Source of the DNA: Thuidium tamariscinum
Lineage: Eukaryota > Streptophyta > Bryopsida > Hypnales > Thuidiaceae
Assembly (NCBI GenBank): GCA_947034885.2
Contig: OX344755.2
Location: 25,303,052-25,367,051 of the forward strand
DNA: 64,000 nucleotides
Reading direction: 5' to 3'
Both the position numbers and the translations under genes were made by a program. Shown here in pieces: positions 47,930 to 57,850 of the stretch; the first letter of the stretch is position 1, and each line of letters opens with the position of its first letter. The notes beneath the pieces were generated by a model that saw only the letters and a list, made by a program, of their open reading frames with translations, searched no databases and was not told where the DNA came from.

Positions 47930-49050
47930 ATCCTAACTTTTGAATGACTACATTATAACTTTAAAATGACTTATGCATGACTTTGAGATGACTAATGTGG
48001 ATGTCCATGCCAGCAGTGCTTTGATTGTATCACGACTACATAATAACTTTAAAATGAATTTAAAATGATTTTGAAATGCCTTTAAAATGACTTCTATATG
48101 ACTTTGACGTGGATGTTTACGTTAGCAATATTAAGATTGTATCACAACTACAAAATCACTTTAAAATGACTTCTATATGACTTTGACATGGATGTTCACG
48201 TCAACAGTATTTTAGGGTGAATGCAAGAAACACTTGTACTATTTTCTATCACGACATGTGCTGATCTATTTTTTGGCCATAACTTTTGCATTTTAACTTG
48301 AAATGACTCGAAATTTCTAAAGAAAGTACTTATGACTATCATACACCTTACGTAATTTTTTCATAATTTTCAAAAATTATTTACTATTTAAATAGTACTA
48401 GTGATTGAATGTCACAAATGCCATTTTGGAGGTTTTTAGTACTATGAGTACCTTTTTTTTAATGATTTTGAGCTCAAATTTGGATGAAGTGGTCTTCTAG
48501 TAGACTTCTAGCTTTCATCCAAAGGGATTTCAAAAAAGTTATTTTTACATGGTGTACAAGTCCACAAAGTGAGCCTCCTTCTACATTTTTTTGGAAACAT
48601 GTAAAAAGTGATTTTGGTGATTTCTTTTATTAATAACCATCTCTATAAAGTTTTTGCAAATGGCCAATTTTTTTTTAATTATATTTTTTACTAATTAAAA
48701 CATCAAAGTATATATTTTCTTGAGGTTTAGCACTTTTTAAGTTCTCCACTTAGAGATTTTTTTAACAAATTTCCTTCGGTGGTTTTCTTCATCTTAAAGA
48801 TCTTTACATTGGTCATATTTTTTATATTTTTTTAAAATTATTTTCTAATTTTAAAGTGCCCCCGAAAAAATCAGCCAAACGCAACAAATAGTACAAGTGT
48901 TTCTTGCATTTACCCTTTAATTGTATTGCACCTACAAAATGACTTTAAAATGACTTCTAAATGTCTTCTATATAACTTTGATGTGGATGTTCATGTCAGC
49001 AATGATTTTATTGTATCACAACTATGAAATGACTACTTCATGGGTTGATG
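47930..49050. repeat. Irregular repeats of AAATGACTT / GTGGATGTTCA, split by a TIR element
   Basis: Blocks of TTTAAAATGACTTCTATATGA, TTTGACGTGGATGTTCACGT and TTGTATCACAACTACAAAATG recur at intervals of about 80-110 bp. The AAATGACT motif is shared with the 135-bp array, so the two arrays may derive from one ancestral element. Confidence 0.6.
48215..48915 (+). mobile_element. GGGTGATTGC-TIR element, copy 4 (701 bp)
   Basis: The ends are GGGTGAATGCAAGAAACACTT and its inverse AAGTGTTTCTTGCATTTACCC. The 4-bp duplication TTTA is at 48211-48214 and 48916-48919. Joining the flanks gives GTATTTTA-ATTGTATTGCACC, which matches the uninterrupted neighbour repeat at about 49000 (GATTTTATTGTATCAC). The interior is collinear with copies 1 and 3. 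There is no coding frame. Confidence 0.9.
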
Positions 49051-49732
49051 TGGATGTTCATATTTGCAAAATTTTCTTTAAAAATGGGCAACTACCCGAA
49101 CTTTTCAAAAAATTTGTTTGTCCACCTCTAGAAGTGATGCTTTGAAATATGCACTAACAATTACACATTCACTATAGCCTTCACATAGTACAAAAAAATG
49201 TATTCAGTACTTGACCTAAATGAATTTACTTTCTCATGAATGGAACAAGTGCTAAATATGAAAAAAAAGTATACAATTTTGAGAGAACTACTCTACTTTC
49301 CAACATATAGAATCCACAATGTTGTTCTCTTAAATGATTGAGGTTTACACTCAAACTGTGTGTGACTTAGAACTTATCAATTTTTGCTAGTAGTTGTGGG
49401 GAAATATGGTTCAAATATAGAGATGAGGATATCCATGGGAAATCAAATAGTATAGAGGTGAGGAACATTCTAGAGAAGTGGCTTGTCATTGAAGGTGTTG
49501 TGTAATTTAAAATAGTTGCTTAGGTTTTGTACAATTTTAGGCTCTACTACATTAGAATTTGAACTAGTAGTGTGCTATAAATTATATAAGAAGGATTCTT
49601 TACTATTTTGCAACTGAATATGGAGTTCCTTTTGAGTACCCAACTTTTGGTGTTTCTTCATTGTAGTCTAAGGAATGTTGTTTTGTACAAAGGAATGGAA
49701 AATAATCAACAATTGTTTTTGTGCAATGCTAC
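49051..49732. other. AT-rich intergenic DNA, nothing assigned
   Basis: No gene, RNA or repeat could be supported. Confidence 0.4.
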
Positions 49733-50149
49733 ACATTAGAAAAGACTTGAACCCAAAAAGAGGCCGCTTTGTAATGCAAAAATTTAAGTGGGAATAGCCT
49801 TCACAACTTACTAATTAGGCCAAGAATTCTATGATGAATTCAAAAATTAATCATCATTACTCAATCCATCCCTATGATCTCATGAATTAGTGGGTGGTAA
49901 GAGCCTTCTAAATTCACTAATTGGCCAAGAAATGCATTATGAACTCAAAAATTCATCATCATTACCCAATATAACTTCAAGATATCATAAATCTCATGAT
50001 GGATTCCTCATGAAGGATGGAGCACATGCCAAGTGGTGGGTGTAATGCCACGTATGATTGCTCTCATACTCATGCAATTACATGCAATTAGTACTACAAT
50101 TGGTAAAAAAACTCGAGGCCTCTTTTTGGGTTCAATTCCTTTCTAATGT
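49733..50149. mobile_element. 417-bp TIR element with ~30-bp ends
   Basis: The left end ACATTAGAAAAGACTTGAA, continuing CCCAAAAAGAGGCC, is the imperfect inverse of the right end (GGCCTCTTTTTGGG, then TTCAATTCCTTTCTAATGT). An internal ~110-bp direct duplication (TAATTAGGCCAAGAATTC.. and TAATTGGCCAAGAAATGC..) is present. The flanks share GCAAT within TGTGCAATG and TTTGCAATTG, so a duplication of roughly 9 bp is possible but not exact. MULE-type is a guess. Confidence 0.65.
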
Positions 50150-50714
50150 TTGCAATTGCCTCAACAAAACTATAGAATGAGGAGGTTGTGGTGACTGCAT
50201 GGAAGACTATCTGACACTCAATTAATTAATGCAGGGTGAAAGCAAGCTAATAGGAGCCACAAGTGGACCTTAATGGACTTCTTTGGGTATTGGTTTTATT
50301 CCAAGGAGGTGCCACCTGAACATCATATTCATTAATTTGGGAGATTTGGAACCTCCCAAAATAATGTTGCCCATTTTGAAGTAGCAAAAATTAAATACAA
50401 CTTCATTTAATTGAAGTCGAAAAAGTCTTCATTTTTTAGGAGGAAATTGTACTTTTAATTGGAAAGACTGTTCCAAGCTAAAGAAGAGCAAGTTGCGTCT
50501 CTATTGCCCAACGAGAATGAAGAATCTGTTTAGGCGTGCTGTACATTTGAAGTAATGTTAGTATAGGTAGCAAGTTCTATCCTTACCAGTGCTTCTTGAA
50601 GGTTTAGAATATATGATACAAACTTGTAGCTCATAACTAAATAGCAGTCTATAATTATTAATATATGTATAACTTGGATTGTTGATCACCCCATTGAATT
50701 AGGGTATATTGTGA
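50150..50714. other. AT-rich intergenic DNA, nothing assigned
   Basis: No feature is supported. The flank of the tRNA-like sequence starts here. Confidence 0.4.
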
Positions 50715-50785
50715 GAAGTCAACACTTCTGAGACTGATAGGTGATTGTGAGATTGGAGGTCCGGGTTCGATTCCCGTTGACTTCC
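50715..50785 (+). tRNA. tRNA-like sequence (tRNA relic or SINE head)
   Basis: GAAGTCA at 50715-50721 pairs perfectly over 7 bp with TGACTTC at 50778-50784. The T arm CCGGG-TTCGATT-CCCGT gives four of five pairs and contains a perfect pol III B box (GGTTCGATTCC). An A-box-like CTGAGACTGATAGG follows the acceptor at the usual place. I could not fit a normal anticodon arm, and position 8 is not T, so it is more likely a decayed tRNA or a tRNA-derived SINE head than a working tRNA. No anticodon is assigned. Confidence 0.5.
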
Positions 50786-51402
50786 ATCTTTTGAAGCCGT
50801 GGGCGCTATCCTGATAATGAGCTACAGTTTAGAATAGTGCAGCTTTCATTCATACGAATTTTTAGTATTTTTTGTTATATTGAATAAGTTTATTCATGGA
50901 TTACATAGAAAGGATGTTCTACAAATAGAGATGATGTTGATAATGATTATTTTTTATATATTAAGTGCAAATTGTGTCCTTCATTAAATATTAAGTCATT
51001 AAATGAAGCGTTGATTGAGAGGCAATTGTTTTCAAAGTTGTTATAAATTTGAAGAAAATAAATTGTGAAATAATAAAAAAAGGAAATATTTCACTTCTAT
51101 ACACTATAGAAGTAAACGTGTAATGCAATAGAAAATATATTAAATACCAAGTGTAAATACATTTGCTCTGCAAAGTACTTTACACAATACAAAATACTAA
51201 TTTCAATACAAATCTATAAAATAAAATCTTAACATTCCAATCAAAACAATACTATCTATATTATAACACACCAAATTCTATGAATCCTATAGTTATTCAA
51301 ATACTTTATCCTAAAGCAAAATCAAGCAATCAAATATCAAATAGAAACTATCCAAAGCCGGTTCATATGCTATGTAGTATTTCTGTAGTATCCTGTAGAA
51401 AC
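50786..51402. other. 3' flank of the 944-residue gene
   Basis: This is AT-rich DNA, presumably the 3' UTR and terminator of the minus-strand gene near 51403. AATAAA-like strings occur on both strands, but no cleavage site can be fixed. Confidence 0.4.
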
Positions 51403-54237
51403 TCAATCTGAATTGTATGAAGTCAAACTACCATTGATGACTTCAACTTGATTGGATGGGATCTTAAGGACACATTCTATTGTGTCCTTCTTCACCCTAG
51501 ACTTCCACGCTGTCACAAGAGAATTAGTGTTTTCCCAAACAGGATTTTGGGTCTCATCTACTTTCCAACGTAGTCCTTTCGTGGAGTCCCATCCATGATA
51601 GAAATCTTGAACATTTCTCTCTCGAGATGTAGGCCGAAAGTACTGAATCAATACACAATTAGGGTGATCAGCATTAGCAAAAGGATCAGACAAGGCCCTC
51701 GCAATCCATATTGGCTTCAAATCTCCATCAGCTGGTCGAACAGCAACAAAATATCCTTCGTAAAGATCACGTGCTACACGAAAAGATGGCAATGGGCGGT
51801 TACGAAGGTTTCCCACGAAAACTTCATCCTCAGCAAACTCCTCACGAACTTCACCATCATCATCAAGTTCGTCTTCTTCTGTAGTTTCTACTCGAGTAGT
51901 AGGCCAAAAACCATCCGTTAATGCTGCAGATGGTTCAATTGGCTCCTTCAAGGTTGCATTCACCGCTCGCCAATAGAACACCAAATGCTCAAAGCGTCTT
52001 CTATATTCTCCACTTCCGTCTTCATTGCATAATGTCTCCCAGTACTTAATGAACCCAGATAAACCCTTGTAAATGTCATCCAAGCTCCTCATTGGAAGGT
52101 GTACAACAGGGTTTGGCTCTCCTCGAGGCCATAGACTCCGCCCTTCAGAATCCTCACGCCACAATTTGATCCCCTCTTCCGGGAGCCAATCATTATCTGT
52201 GCAATAGAACTTATACTTCATAATTGGAACGCCTAGAGCATTGAGGTAGAACTTGAATTGTTGAGCCTTTGTATGTCCAACAAGCACATCATCCCCTCTA
52301 CACAAAGAGTCTTCAATGAAGGCTTTAAAGTCGGGCACCTCCTCGATGAGATGAGGAATTGTGGGCACCGAATCCACATCCATGAATGACTTCATGAGGG
52401 ATGGAATAGTAGGAAAATTTTCCTTCTTCAACTGCATACTCCACCTCCCAAACAAAGCGTCAATGTCATCATGAGTGTGACCAACCAACATGAAACTCAC
52501 ATAAACTTCCCGAAAAATTTTCTTCGCAACAAGAAGGGACCAAAATGCAAATACAAATCTGTTCTTGTTGTCTCCCGTTGCATTGTCCATTTGAACATTC
52601 AGAACTGGTGGGAGGGAAGTTCCAGCAACTGGAACTTCAGGCGCTGGCCGAAGTGAAGATTTGCAAATGTTTGATCCTTGAAGAACCGCGCGAAAAAGAG
52701 GAGCATTGCCAGATCCGGCGAACAATTCCCGTGACGAGTACTTTGGAGGAAGTTCAAGGTCCCGTAGAAGTTTTGCAAAGGATCCCACTGTATAGTTTGA
52801 ATCATGAAGAAAGATATCAAGACCATAATGTGCATAACGCACATCACCATGTCCATGTGCAATCATACCTGTCACAGAAATAGGAAGCTTCATAAGCCCG
52901 TCAAGTTGCTTGCTCTTATGCGAGAAGACTGGGGAGGCCGTCTTTGCATGATCCATTTTGTCATGCATGATTGTCAGACATTCATGAGGATAGGCGCTCG
53001 ATCTATACCGATTGGCATAATATTGGTCACGATGTGCACGAGCTGTAGCCAAATGCTTCTCCAAGAGATGCGTCCATTTGCGTTGCAAGCCAGTACAAGC
53101 TCCCCTTTTCAAAGTCTGCAATCTATCACATTTAGCGCAACGTGCAAAATTATCCCCGGGCTTTTTTGCATTGTATTGAGGGAAGTTCAACTTCCTAATC
53201 TTGCTGATATTCGAAGCCGACACTTCCTTCAATCCAAAAACAGCATTCGCTGCATTAACTTGTGGGATAGTCTCTTTCCACGTGAAATTGGCTGGCAAGA
53301 CCATAGACACCACCTTCTCTCCAGAAGGTAAAGTGTGTGTGCGATGAGGCATGTGGTCAGCAGACTTCTCTAACATGGACTTAAGTGTAGCTGTAGCTTG
53401 CAACGTATGATTTCGAGTCTTTAGCATGCCCAAATTACCGTGTGATTGAGCTTGCTCGCCTTTGTTAGCATATCCTTGAAAACGATGGAATGTGCTCTCT
53501 GAAACCCCCGAGATATGCCTCCATGCTGCCATACACACATCGATTCCGTTGATGGTAACTACCCTCTTCCCTTGAGCATCCCGATGCACTTGTCGATGAA
53601 CATCTAATTTCATGTGGTACCGGAATTCGAATGATGTCTTATGGTACATCCACTCACGGAAAGCCCGAATTTTGGCTCTTGGAAAAGGCTGGACACAATT
53701 GCTTGAGCAGCAGACCTTCGACGATACTGCATTGATTGACTCCTCAGTGAGAAGGCTTTTTGCCTTCACACAAGTTTGAGGAGGTGGATTCCTCACCAGA
53801 CTTGTATATGGTCTCCCACGTGGAGATGACGGCCGCAAGAGGTTAGCTTGCTGACAGTTGTATTTGAAACGGACCTCATGATCGTGAAGGCTTGCTCCAT
53901 CCAAATACACTTGCTCTATGGGCCACGCACGAAGAGAGTACTTCCATTCATCAGGAACATCTCTAGTATCTATAGACTTTGAGATTTGAACAGCCACAGA
54001 AGAATCACCTATGGGTCCATTGCAACCAAGGACTAGGTCGGAATTCACGCTGTGACAGATTCCTTCGGCAACAGGGAGACCGTGGTTATTGTATAAAGTG
54101 ACAACCTTAGTCATCCAAAGCGGTCGTGGGATACCTTCACATTCTGGGATGTCAACAATCGTCTCAACGATGTTCTCACGATCCCCTTCATCAGAGGAAT
54201 AGCCATGAGATAGAACCCCACCTGCCTCCATGATCAC
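51403..54237 (-). CDS. DUF7869-type protein, 944 residues, intact single exon
   Basis: This is the only long intact frame in the window. Near residue 547 it has QMDNATGDNKNRFVFAFW and near 580 LVGHTHDDIDALFGRWS. This pair of an Asp-Asn-rich strand and a His-Thr-His-Asp-Asp-Ile-Asp box is the signature of the family I recall as DUF7869, multi-copy in bryophytes, lycophytes, oomycetes and animals. The acidic boxes look like an RNase H-fold or DDE-type active site, so a transposon origin is plausible but inferred. Cys clusters lie near residue 175 (CCSSNC) and 366 (CAKC), possibly zinc-binding. An acidic stretch (TTEEDELDDDGEVREEFAED) comes after residue 775. No signal peptide or membrane segment is seen. 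The start MIMEAGG has two in-frame Met codons; the first is used here. An AG acceptor-like site (TATGTGTAG) directly precedes the ATG on the minus strand, so an upstream leader exon is likely. Confidence 0.9.
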   Translation of the reverse strand: MIMEAGGVLSHGYSSDEGDRENIVETIVDIPECEGIPRPLWMTKVVTLYNNHGLPVAEGICHSVNSDLVLGCNGPIGDSSVAVQISKSIDTRDVPDEWKYSLRAWPIEQVYLDGASLHDHEVRFKYNCQQANLLRPSSPRGRPYTSLVRNPPPQTCVKAKSLLTEESINAVSSKVCCSSNCVQPFPRAKIRAFREWMYHKTSFEFRYHMKLDVHRQVHRDAQGKRVVTINGIDVCMAAWRHISGVSESTFHRFQGYANKGEQAQSHGNLGMLKTRNHTLQATATLKSMLEKSADHMPHRTHTLPSGEKVVSMVLPANFTWKETIPQVNAANAVFGLKEVSASNISKIRKLNFPQYNAKKPGDNFARCAKCDRLQTLKRGACTGLQRKWTHLLEKHLATARAHRDQYYANRYRSSAYPHECLTIMHDKMDHAKTASPVFSHKSKQLDGLMKLPISVTGMIAHGHGDVRYAHYGLDIFLHDSNYTVGSFAKLLRDLELPPKYSSRELFAGSGNAPLFRAVLQGSNICKSSLRPAPEVPVAGTSLPPVLNVQMDNATGDNKNRFVFAFWSLLVAKKIFREVYVSFMLVGHTHDDIDALFGRWSMQLKKENFPTIPSLMKSFMDVDSVPTIPHLIEEVPDFKAFIEDSLCRGDDVLVGHTKAQQFKFYLNALGVPIMKYKFYCTDNDWLPEEGIKLWREDSEGRSLWPRGEPNPVVHLPMRSLDDIYKGLSGFIKYWETLCNEDGSGEYRRRFEHLVFYWRAVNATLKEPIEPSAALTDGFWPTTRVETTEEDELDDDGEVREEFAEDEVFVGNLRNRPLPSFRVARDLYEGYFVAVRPADGDLKPIWIARALSDPFANADHPNCVLIQYFRPTSRERNVQDFYHGWDSTKGLRWKVDETQNPVWENTNSLVTAWKSRVKKDTIECVLKIPSNQVEVINGSLTSYNSD

Positions 54238-54302
54238 TACACATAAAGGACAAATTATGGTTACTCAATTATGCCCAAAAGAAACTCTGTAGAGTGAGTC
54301 AT

Positions 54303-54331
54303 GTCATTCAACTCGACTCGAGTTGAATGAC
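54303..54331. repeat. Palindrome P1, 14-bp perfect arms
   Basis: Arm GTCATTCAACTCGA, one centre base (C54317), then its exact complement. It lies about 70 bp upstream of the 944-residue start. Confidence 0.9.
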
Positions 54332-54720
54332 TTTTGAAATGAAAGTATTTCTTGTATTAACAAACGAGTCATATTCTTATATGATAGTCACCTCACTATT
54401 GATAATAAAATAGTGATCACATCGTGTTCCAAATCGACTAAGATTGTGAAGTACCACGTGCGTCTACTGAACTCAATCCAAACTCAGCTCAACTGTCAAT
54501 CAGAACGTTCTGAAGAAGTATCCCAGATACCTAACAACAATCTTATTAATCAGAAGTAGTTCTCGGAAAACGTAGACAAGTACATACTTATAGAAATCAA
54601 ACTTTTTTGAGAGGTAAATTATAGTCAAACAATGATAAATGGAATTCGAAAAAACATAAACAAAACATGCTATTCATTTCTGGAAACTCAGATATAAGAT
54701 CATCTGTACAATCACTGAAA

Positions 54721-54970
54721 ACGAATGCAACTAACTCAGAATTCCTATTGCCATATTCCCAGGATTGTACATTCAAGTCGAATGGAGTTGAATGTACATT
54801 ATTGGTAGCCAAGAACTATTGACCAGCATTCCAGATTACGATACCCATTACTCACATTAAACGGATGCAATTAACTCAGAATTCCTAATGTCATATTCCC
54901 CGGATTGTACATTCAAGTCGAATGGAGTTGAATGTACATTATTGGTAGCCAAGAACTATTGACCAACAAT
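54721..54970. repeat. 140-bp-offset direct duplication with palindromes P2 and P3
   Basis: GCAACTAACTCAGAATTCCT and GCAATTAACTCAGAATTCCT begin the two copies, which end CCAAGAACTATTGACC. Each contains the inverted repeat TGTACATTCAAGTC ... GAGTTGAATGTACA (54766-54798 and 54906-54938), a decayed form of the same palindrome. Confidence 0.85.
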
Positions 54971-55180
54971 CCCACTTACTATCTCAATACTCAGATTTCC
55001 AAATTATGAAGAGTGTGAAATCCAGAATCGGAAGCATCAAAGGCTGTTTTTCAGGTCAAATGGAGTTAAATACACATCCTCTGTATATGCGTTCTGAACG
55101 GAGTCACTAGGAAAATCCAGAAACACGTCTACTATACTGGAAGTATATTTCATGGACTGTAATGACTGTTGGACTGTACA

Positions 55181-55201
55181 TTCAAGTAGAGTCGAGTTGA
55201 A
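55181..55201. repeat. Palindrome P4
   Basis: TTCAAGTAGA, one base, TCGAGTTGAA: the right arm is intact and the left arm has two changes. Confidence 0.75.
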
Positions 55202-55335
55202 TATACACCTATCCTAAACTCATGAAGGATGTACGTAATTGGGTCTAACTCAGGTGTCGAATTAGCTCACTAAACTTCTGTTTATCTTATATAAGTAGTG
55301 ATGAATAAATTAATCGCATCTCAAATCCTCGTCAT

Positions 55336-55356
55336 TTCAACTCGAGTCGAGTTGAA
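55336..55356. repeat. Palindrome P5, perfect 10-bp arms
   Basis: TTCAACTCGA, centre G, then its exact complement. Same core as P1, P7 and P10. Confidence 0.9.
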
Positions 55357-55690
55357 TTGCAATCACAACATGCGATGATATCACTTCAGTTTCTCATTAA
55401 TAAACTTAAATCCAGTTCAGTTTCAGTATGACCACTGCTGCAGCAAGGCATTGTAAGTAATGTTAATGTTGAGTCCCGGAAAATACAGCGGCATTTACGG
55501 GTTATACATTTTCTTATGCAAATTCTATGAAATGCGTCCGAAATGATTATGATGGCTGAGTTTCGCCCGAGAAGAAGTCAGTATCGACAGATTACTCGAG
55601 AACTGCATCAAATTCCTATACACATCACTGACATTGAATACCAAGAAATCAGAACAATAGTCACAAAATGTGCGCACAATTCAAAGTACT

Positions 55691-56010
55691 GTCATTCTAT
55701 CAAACAGAACTTCGGAACATACCAAAAACGTGTACACCGTGTAAGATGAGAGCCACTCTTACAACCTCTGTTGCTGAAACAGAAATAACTGCACGATGAA
55801 CTACAAGATCGAACCCAAAAACGCACTCTGCACAATCTCTAACACCATACAACAAGAGTAACAACGCAGTCTTCGGAGCGACAACATCAAGCTCAAACAT
55901 TGAAAATGAATAGACGAGCTTCGTTTGGGAGAAGGTCTATGGTCAGAACGCGGAGAATCCTGGCGCGAGGAATCATGGCGCGAGGAATCATGGCGGGAGT
56001 TTACTATAGC
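55691..56010 (-). promoter_or_regulatory. GC-rich probable promoter/leader of the minus-strand gene
   Basis: The block is less AT-rich than its surroundings. At 55960-56000 the 15-bp unit GCGCGAGGAATCATG is repeated, ending in GGCGGGAG. GGCGCGAG and GGCGGGAG resemble E2F-type sites (consensus TTTSSCGC on the other strand); this is only a resemblance. A 66-codon minus-strand frame (55700-55900) lies within it, with no recognisable domain, and may be leader sequence. Confidence 0.4.
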
Positions 56011-56699
56011 ATTGTCAACGATAAGATTCTCTCGTTTTCAGGGATTTCTAATTAATGCGCATACTTTTCTTTCATTCGATTCCAGACTTCAATGGGGGAA
56101 TTTTCTATTTGTGAAAGTAGTTGGGAGCTCATCGCTACAATCCCTACTTGGATTTTCAGGCCCTCTTTTGGAGGAATGACTTTTGAGAAATGTAGGAATG
56201 TTCCGACGTTTTTTTAAGTATTCAGTGTACTGTAAAGTATCCAAAGCCCTATAATAAGTGGTTTAGGAGGAAACCTATATCTACAACAACAGTAGCCTTT
56301 ACGTATTTTACGTTTTGATTTTTCGAAGATTTCTAAATAGTAGTAAAGATCAGTGACCAAACAATTTGCTCACACGAACAGGCTTTTCAGTTTGGCAACG
56401 CATTAATATATTTAAGGAAGACGGTATATTGAACCGAAGTTTTAATTTTGGAATTTTTTTCCTTTTTCTTTAGACCCAAATTTGTAGATGCACTGAACCT
56501 TATTTGAATTCACTGACATCACTTTATTAGCGCTCGGTAGGAACAGCTCTCGTGGGGATGATGGGCGCGCTGAATTATACCTTTTAACCCCCCTTGAAAT
56601 TTTTTCTTTTTCGCATTTTTTCTTTTTTTTTCAAATTCAGAATTAAGATTCGAAATCAAAGACCCGAAATTAGCTTTGGAGACTCCAAACATACCCATA
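56011..56699. other. Intergenic DNA upstream of the minus-strand gene
   Basis: No gene is supported. Confidence 0.4.
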
Positions 56700-57350
56700 C
56701 AGTCAAACCTCGATAAGTGTTAAAACTCTATATGTGTTATGGAGTTTTTTGCTCCCTTCAAATGAAGAATAGTAATTGTTATGTGTTAAGTGTTACGCAA
56801 TGTCGCGCTCCTGACTTTGTTAATTTTACCTCGGTAAGTGATAAGTTTCCAATAAAAGGCTTTTTGTAAGAGCCATTGCTTAGAAGGAGATAATTTTGAG
56901 GTAAAGTAATAGTTTCTAGTTGCAAAGTCACTCTAGATGTCCGTTCTAAAAACTATAAGTAGAAGAGGTTGTAGGCTTTCAAGATGTAGGTAGTGCTCTT
57001 CAAACTTTGAAAAAGTTTTTGGAGCTAAGAACTAATGACACCATGTTATCTATTAGGAATATTGAAGCACTAGAAAAGGAAGTAGAATCTTGGCATGTAG
57101 TAGAAACTTGCCAAAGTACTATTGATTCATTCTTTCGACGGACTTAGATGAATAATGAATCAATATTTTATAATTTCATCCATTTTTTCTATAAATATTA
57201 CATATTTACCTTTTTTATTCTTCTAAGTATTATTTTTTATAAGTGTTATAAATCATCGGCATCACTCTCTATAAGTGTTATGTGTTACTAGTGTCTAAGT
57301 GTTAGCTAAAAGTATGCTCCCAACCCCTAACACTTATCGAGGTTTGATTG
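56700..57350 (+). mobile_element. pogo-like (Emigrant/Lemi-type) Tc1/mariner element, 651-bp deletion derivative
   Basis: The left end is CAGTCAAACCTCGATAAGTG and the right end CACTTATCGAGGTTTGATTG, a ~24-bp inverted repeat. TA flanks both sides (56698-56699 and 57351-57352). The end closely resembles published Emigrant/Lemi1 ends (CAGT.AAACCTC.ATAA). Inner copies of ATAAGTGTTATGTGTTA repeat near both ends. The interior keeps the last part of a transposase frame. Confidence 0.88.
56977..57147 (+). pseudogene. C-terminal fragment of a pogo-type transposase
   Basis: The frame reads FQDVGSALQTLKKFLELR, continues through a Leu- and Glu-rich helix (IEALEKEVESW) and ends TIDSFFRRT before TAG. Its position just inside the right end of a pogo-like element and its final T-I-D-x-F-F motif fit the tail of pogo/Tigger-type transposases. 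The DNA-binding and DDE domains are missing, so it cannot act as a transposase. Confidence 0.6.
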
Positions 57351-57352
57351 TA

Positions 57353-57529
57353 AAACCAACACAAATATAAACCCCAAACCCCGGAAAAAAATCGTTGCCG
57401 AGGACTTGCCCTCTGTTCTATGTATTGTTTCCCTCTTAATGGAAATTGTCCATATTCCCAAAAATTAAAAAGAATAAATAAAGTAGTGCACTTCCTCCAT
57501 TTAAATAATGGGCACTATATTACTTTTTG
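57353..57529. other. Spacer, nothing assigned
   Basis: No feature is supported. Confidence 0.4.
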
Positions 57530-57850
57530 AACAAAAGAGGCTTCAACAAGCTATATGGTAAATCGCATAAGATATTAACTACTTGGTAAACAATATAAGA
57601 AAAAAACTGCATAGTAAACCATATCAAGTTTTTTAAATAGCAAATCGTTTAGGGTCTTCTTTATATAATAAGACATATAGGATTTTCTTCATGTGGTAAA
57701 TCGTGAAGGGACTTCTTTATACGGTAAGCAATTTAGGGTTATCTTCATCTAGTAAATTCTATGGTGTTTTCATAATATAATGAACCATGTAGGATTTTAG
57801 TTATATGGAAAACCACATAGGACTAAACGTAAAGAATGAATTAGTGATTT
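57530..57850. repeat. Degenerate ~30-bp repeat (ATGGTAAATCG..TAGGATTTTCTT)
   Basis: The motif TGGTAAATCG, or variants such as GGTAAGCAATTTAGGG and AGTAAACCATAT, recurs about ten times at roughly 30-40-bp spacing, followed by TTTCTT-like blocks. Confidence 0.5.

Larger units (their letters stand above)
54238..55690 (-). other. Probable leader intron or 5' region of the 944-residue gene
   Basis: No coding frame is seen here. The stretch lies between the coding exon and the GC-rich block at 55.7-56.0 kb and holds five palindromes listed separately. A direct ~110-bp duplication with a 140-bp offset (54721-54830 and 54861-54970) carries one palindrome in each copy. I infer a leader intron from the acceptor-like AG next to the ATG; no transcript evidence is available. 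Confidence 0.4.

Noticed and set aside
52471-53331. Open frames of 61, 112 and 175 codons antisense to the 944-residue gene
   Set aside because: They lie wholly inside the opposite strand of a clear gene and have no family features; they reflect its codon composition.
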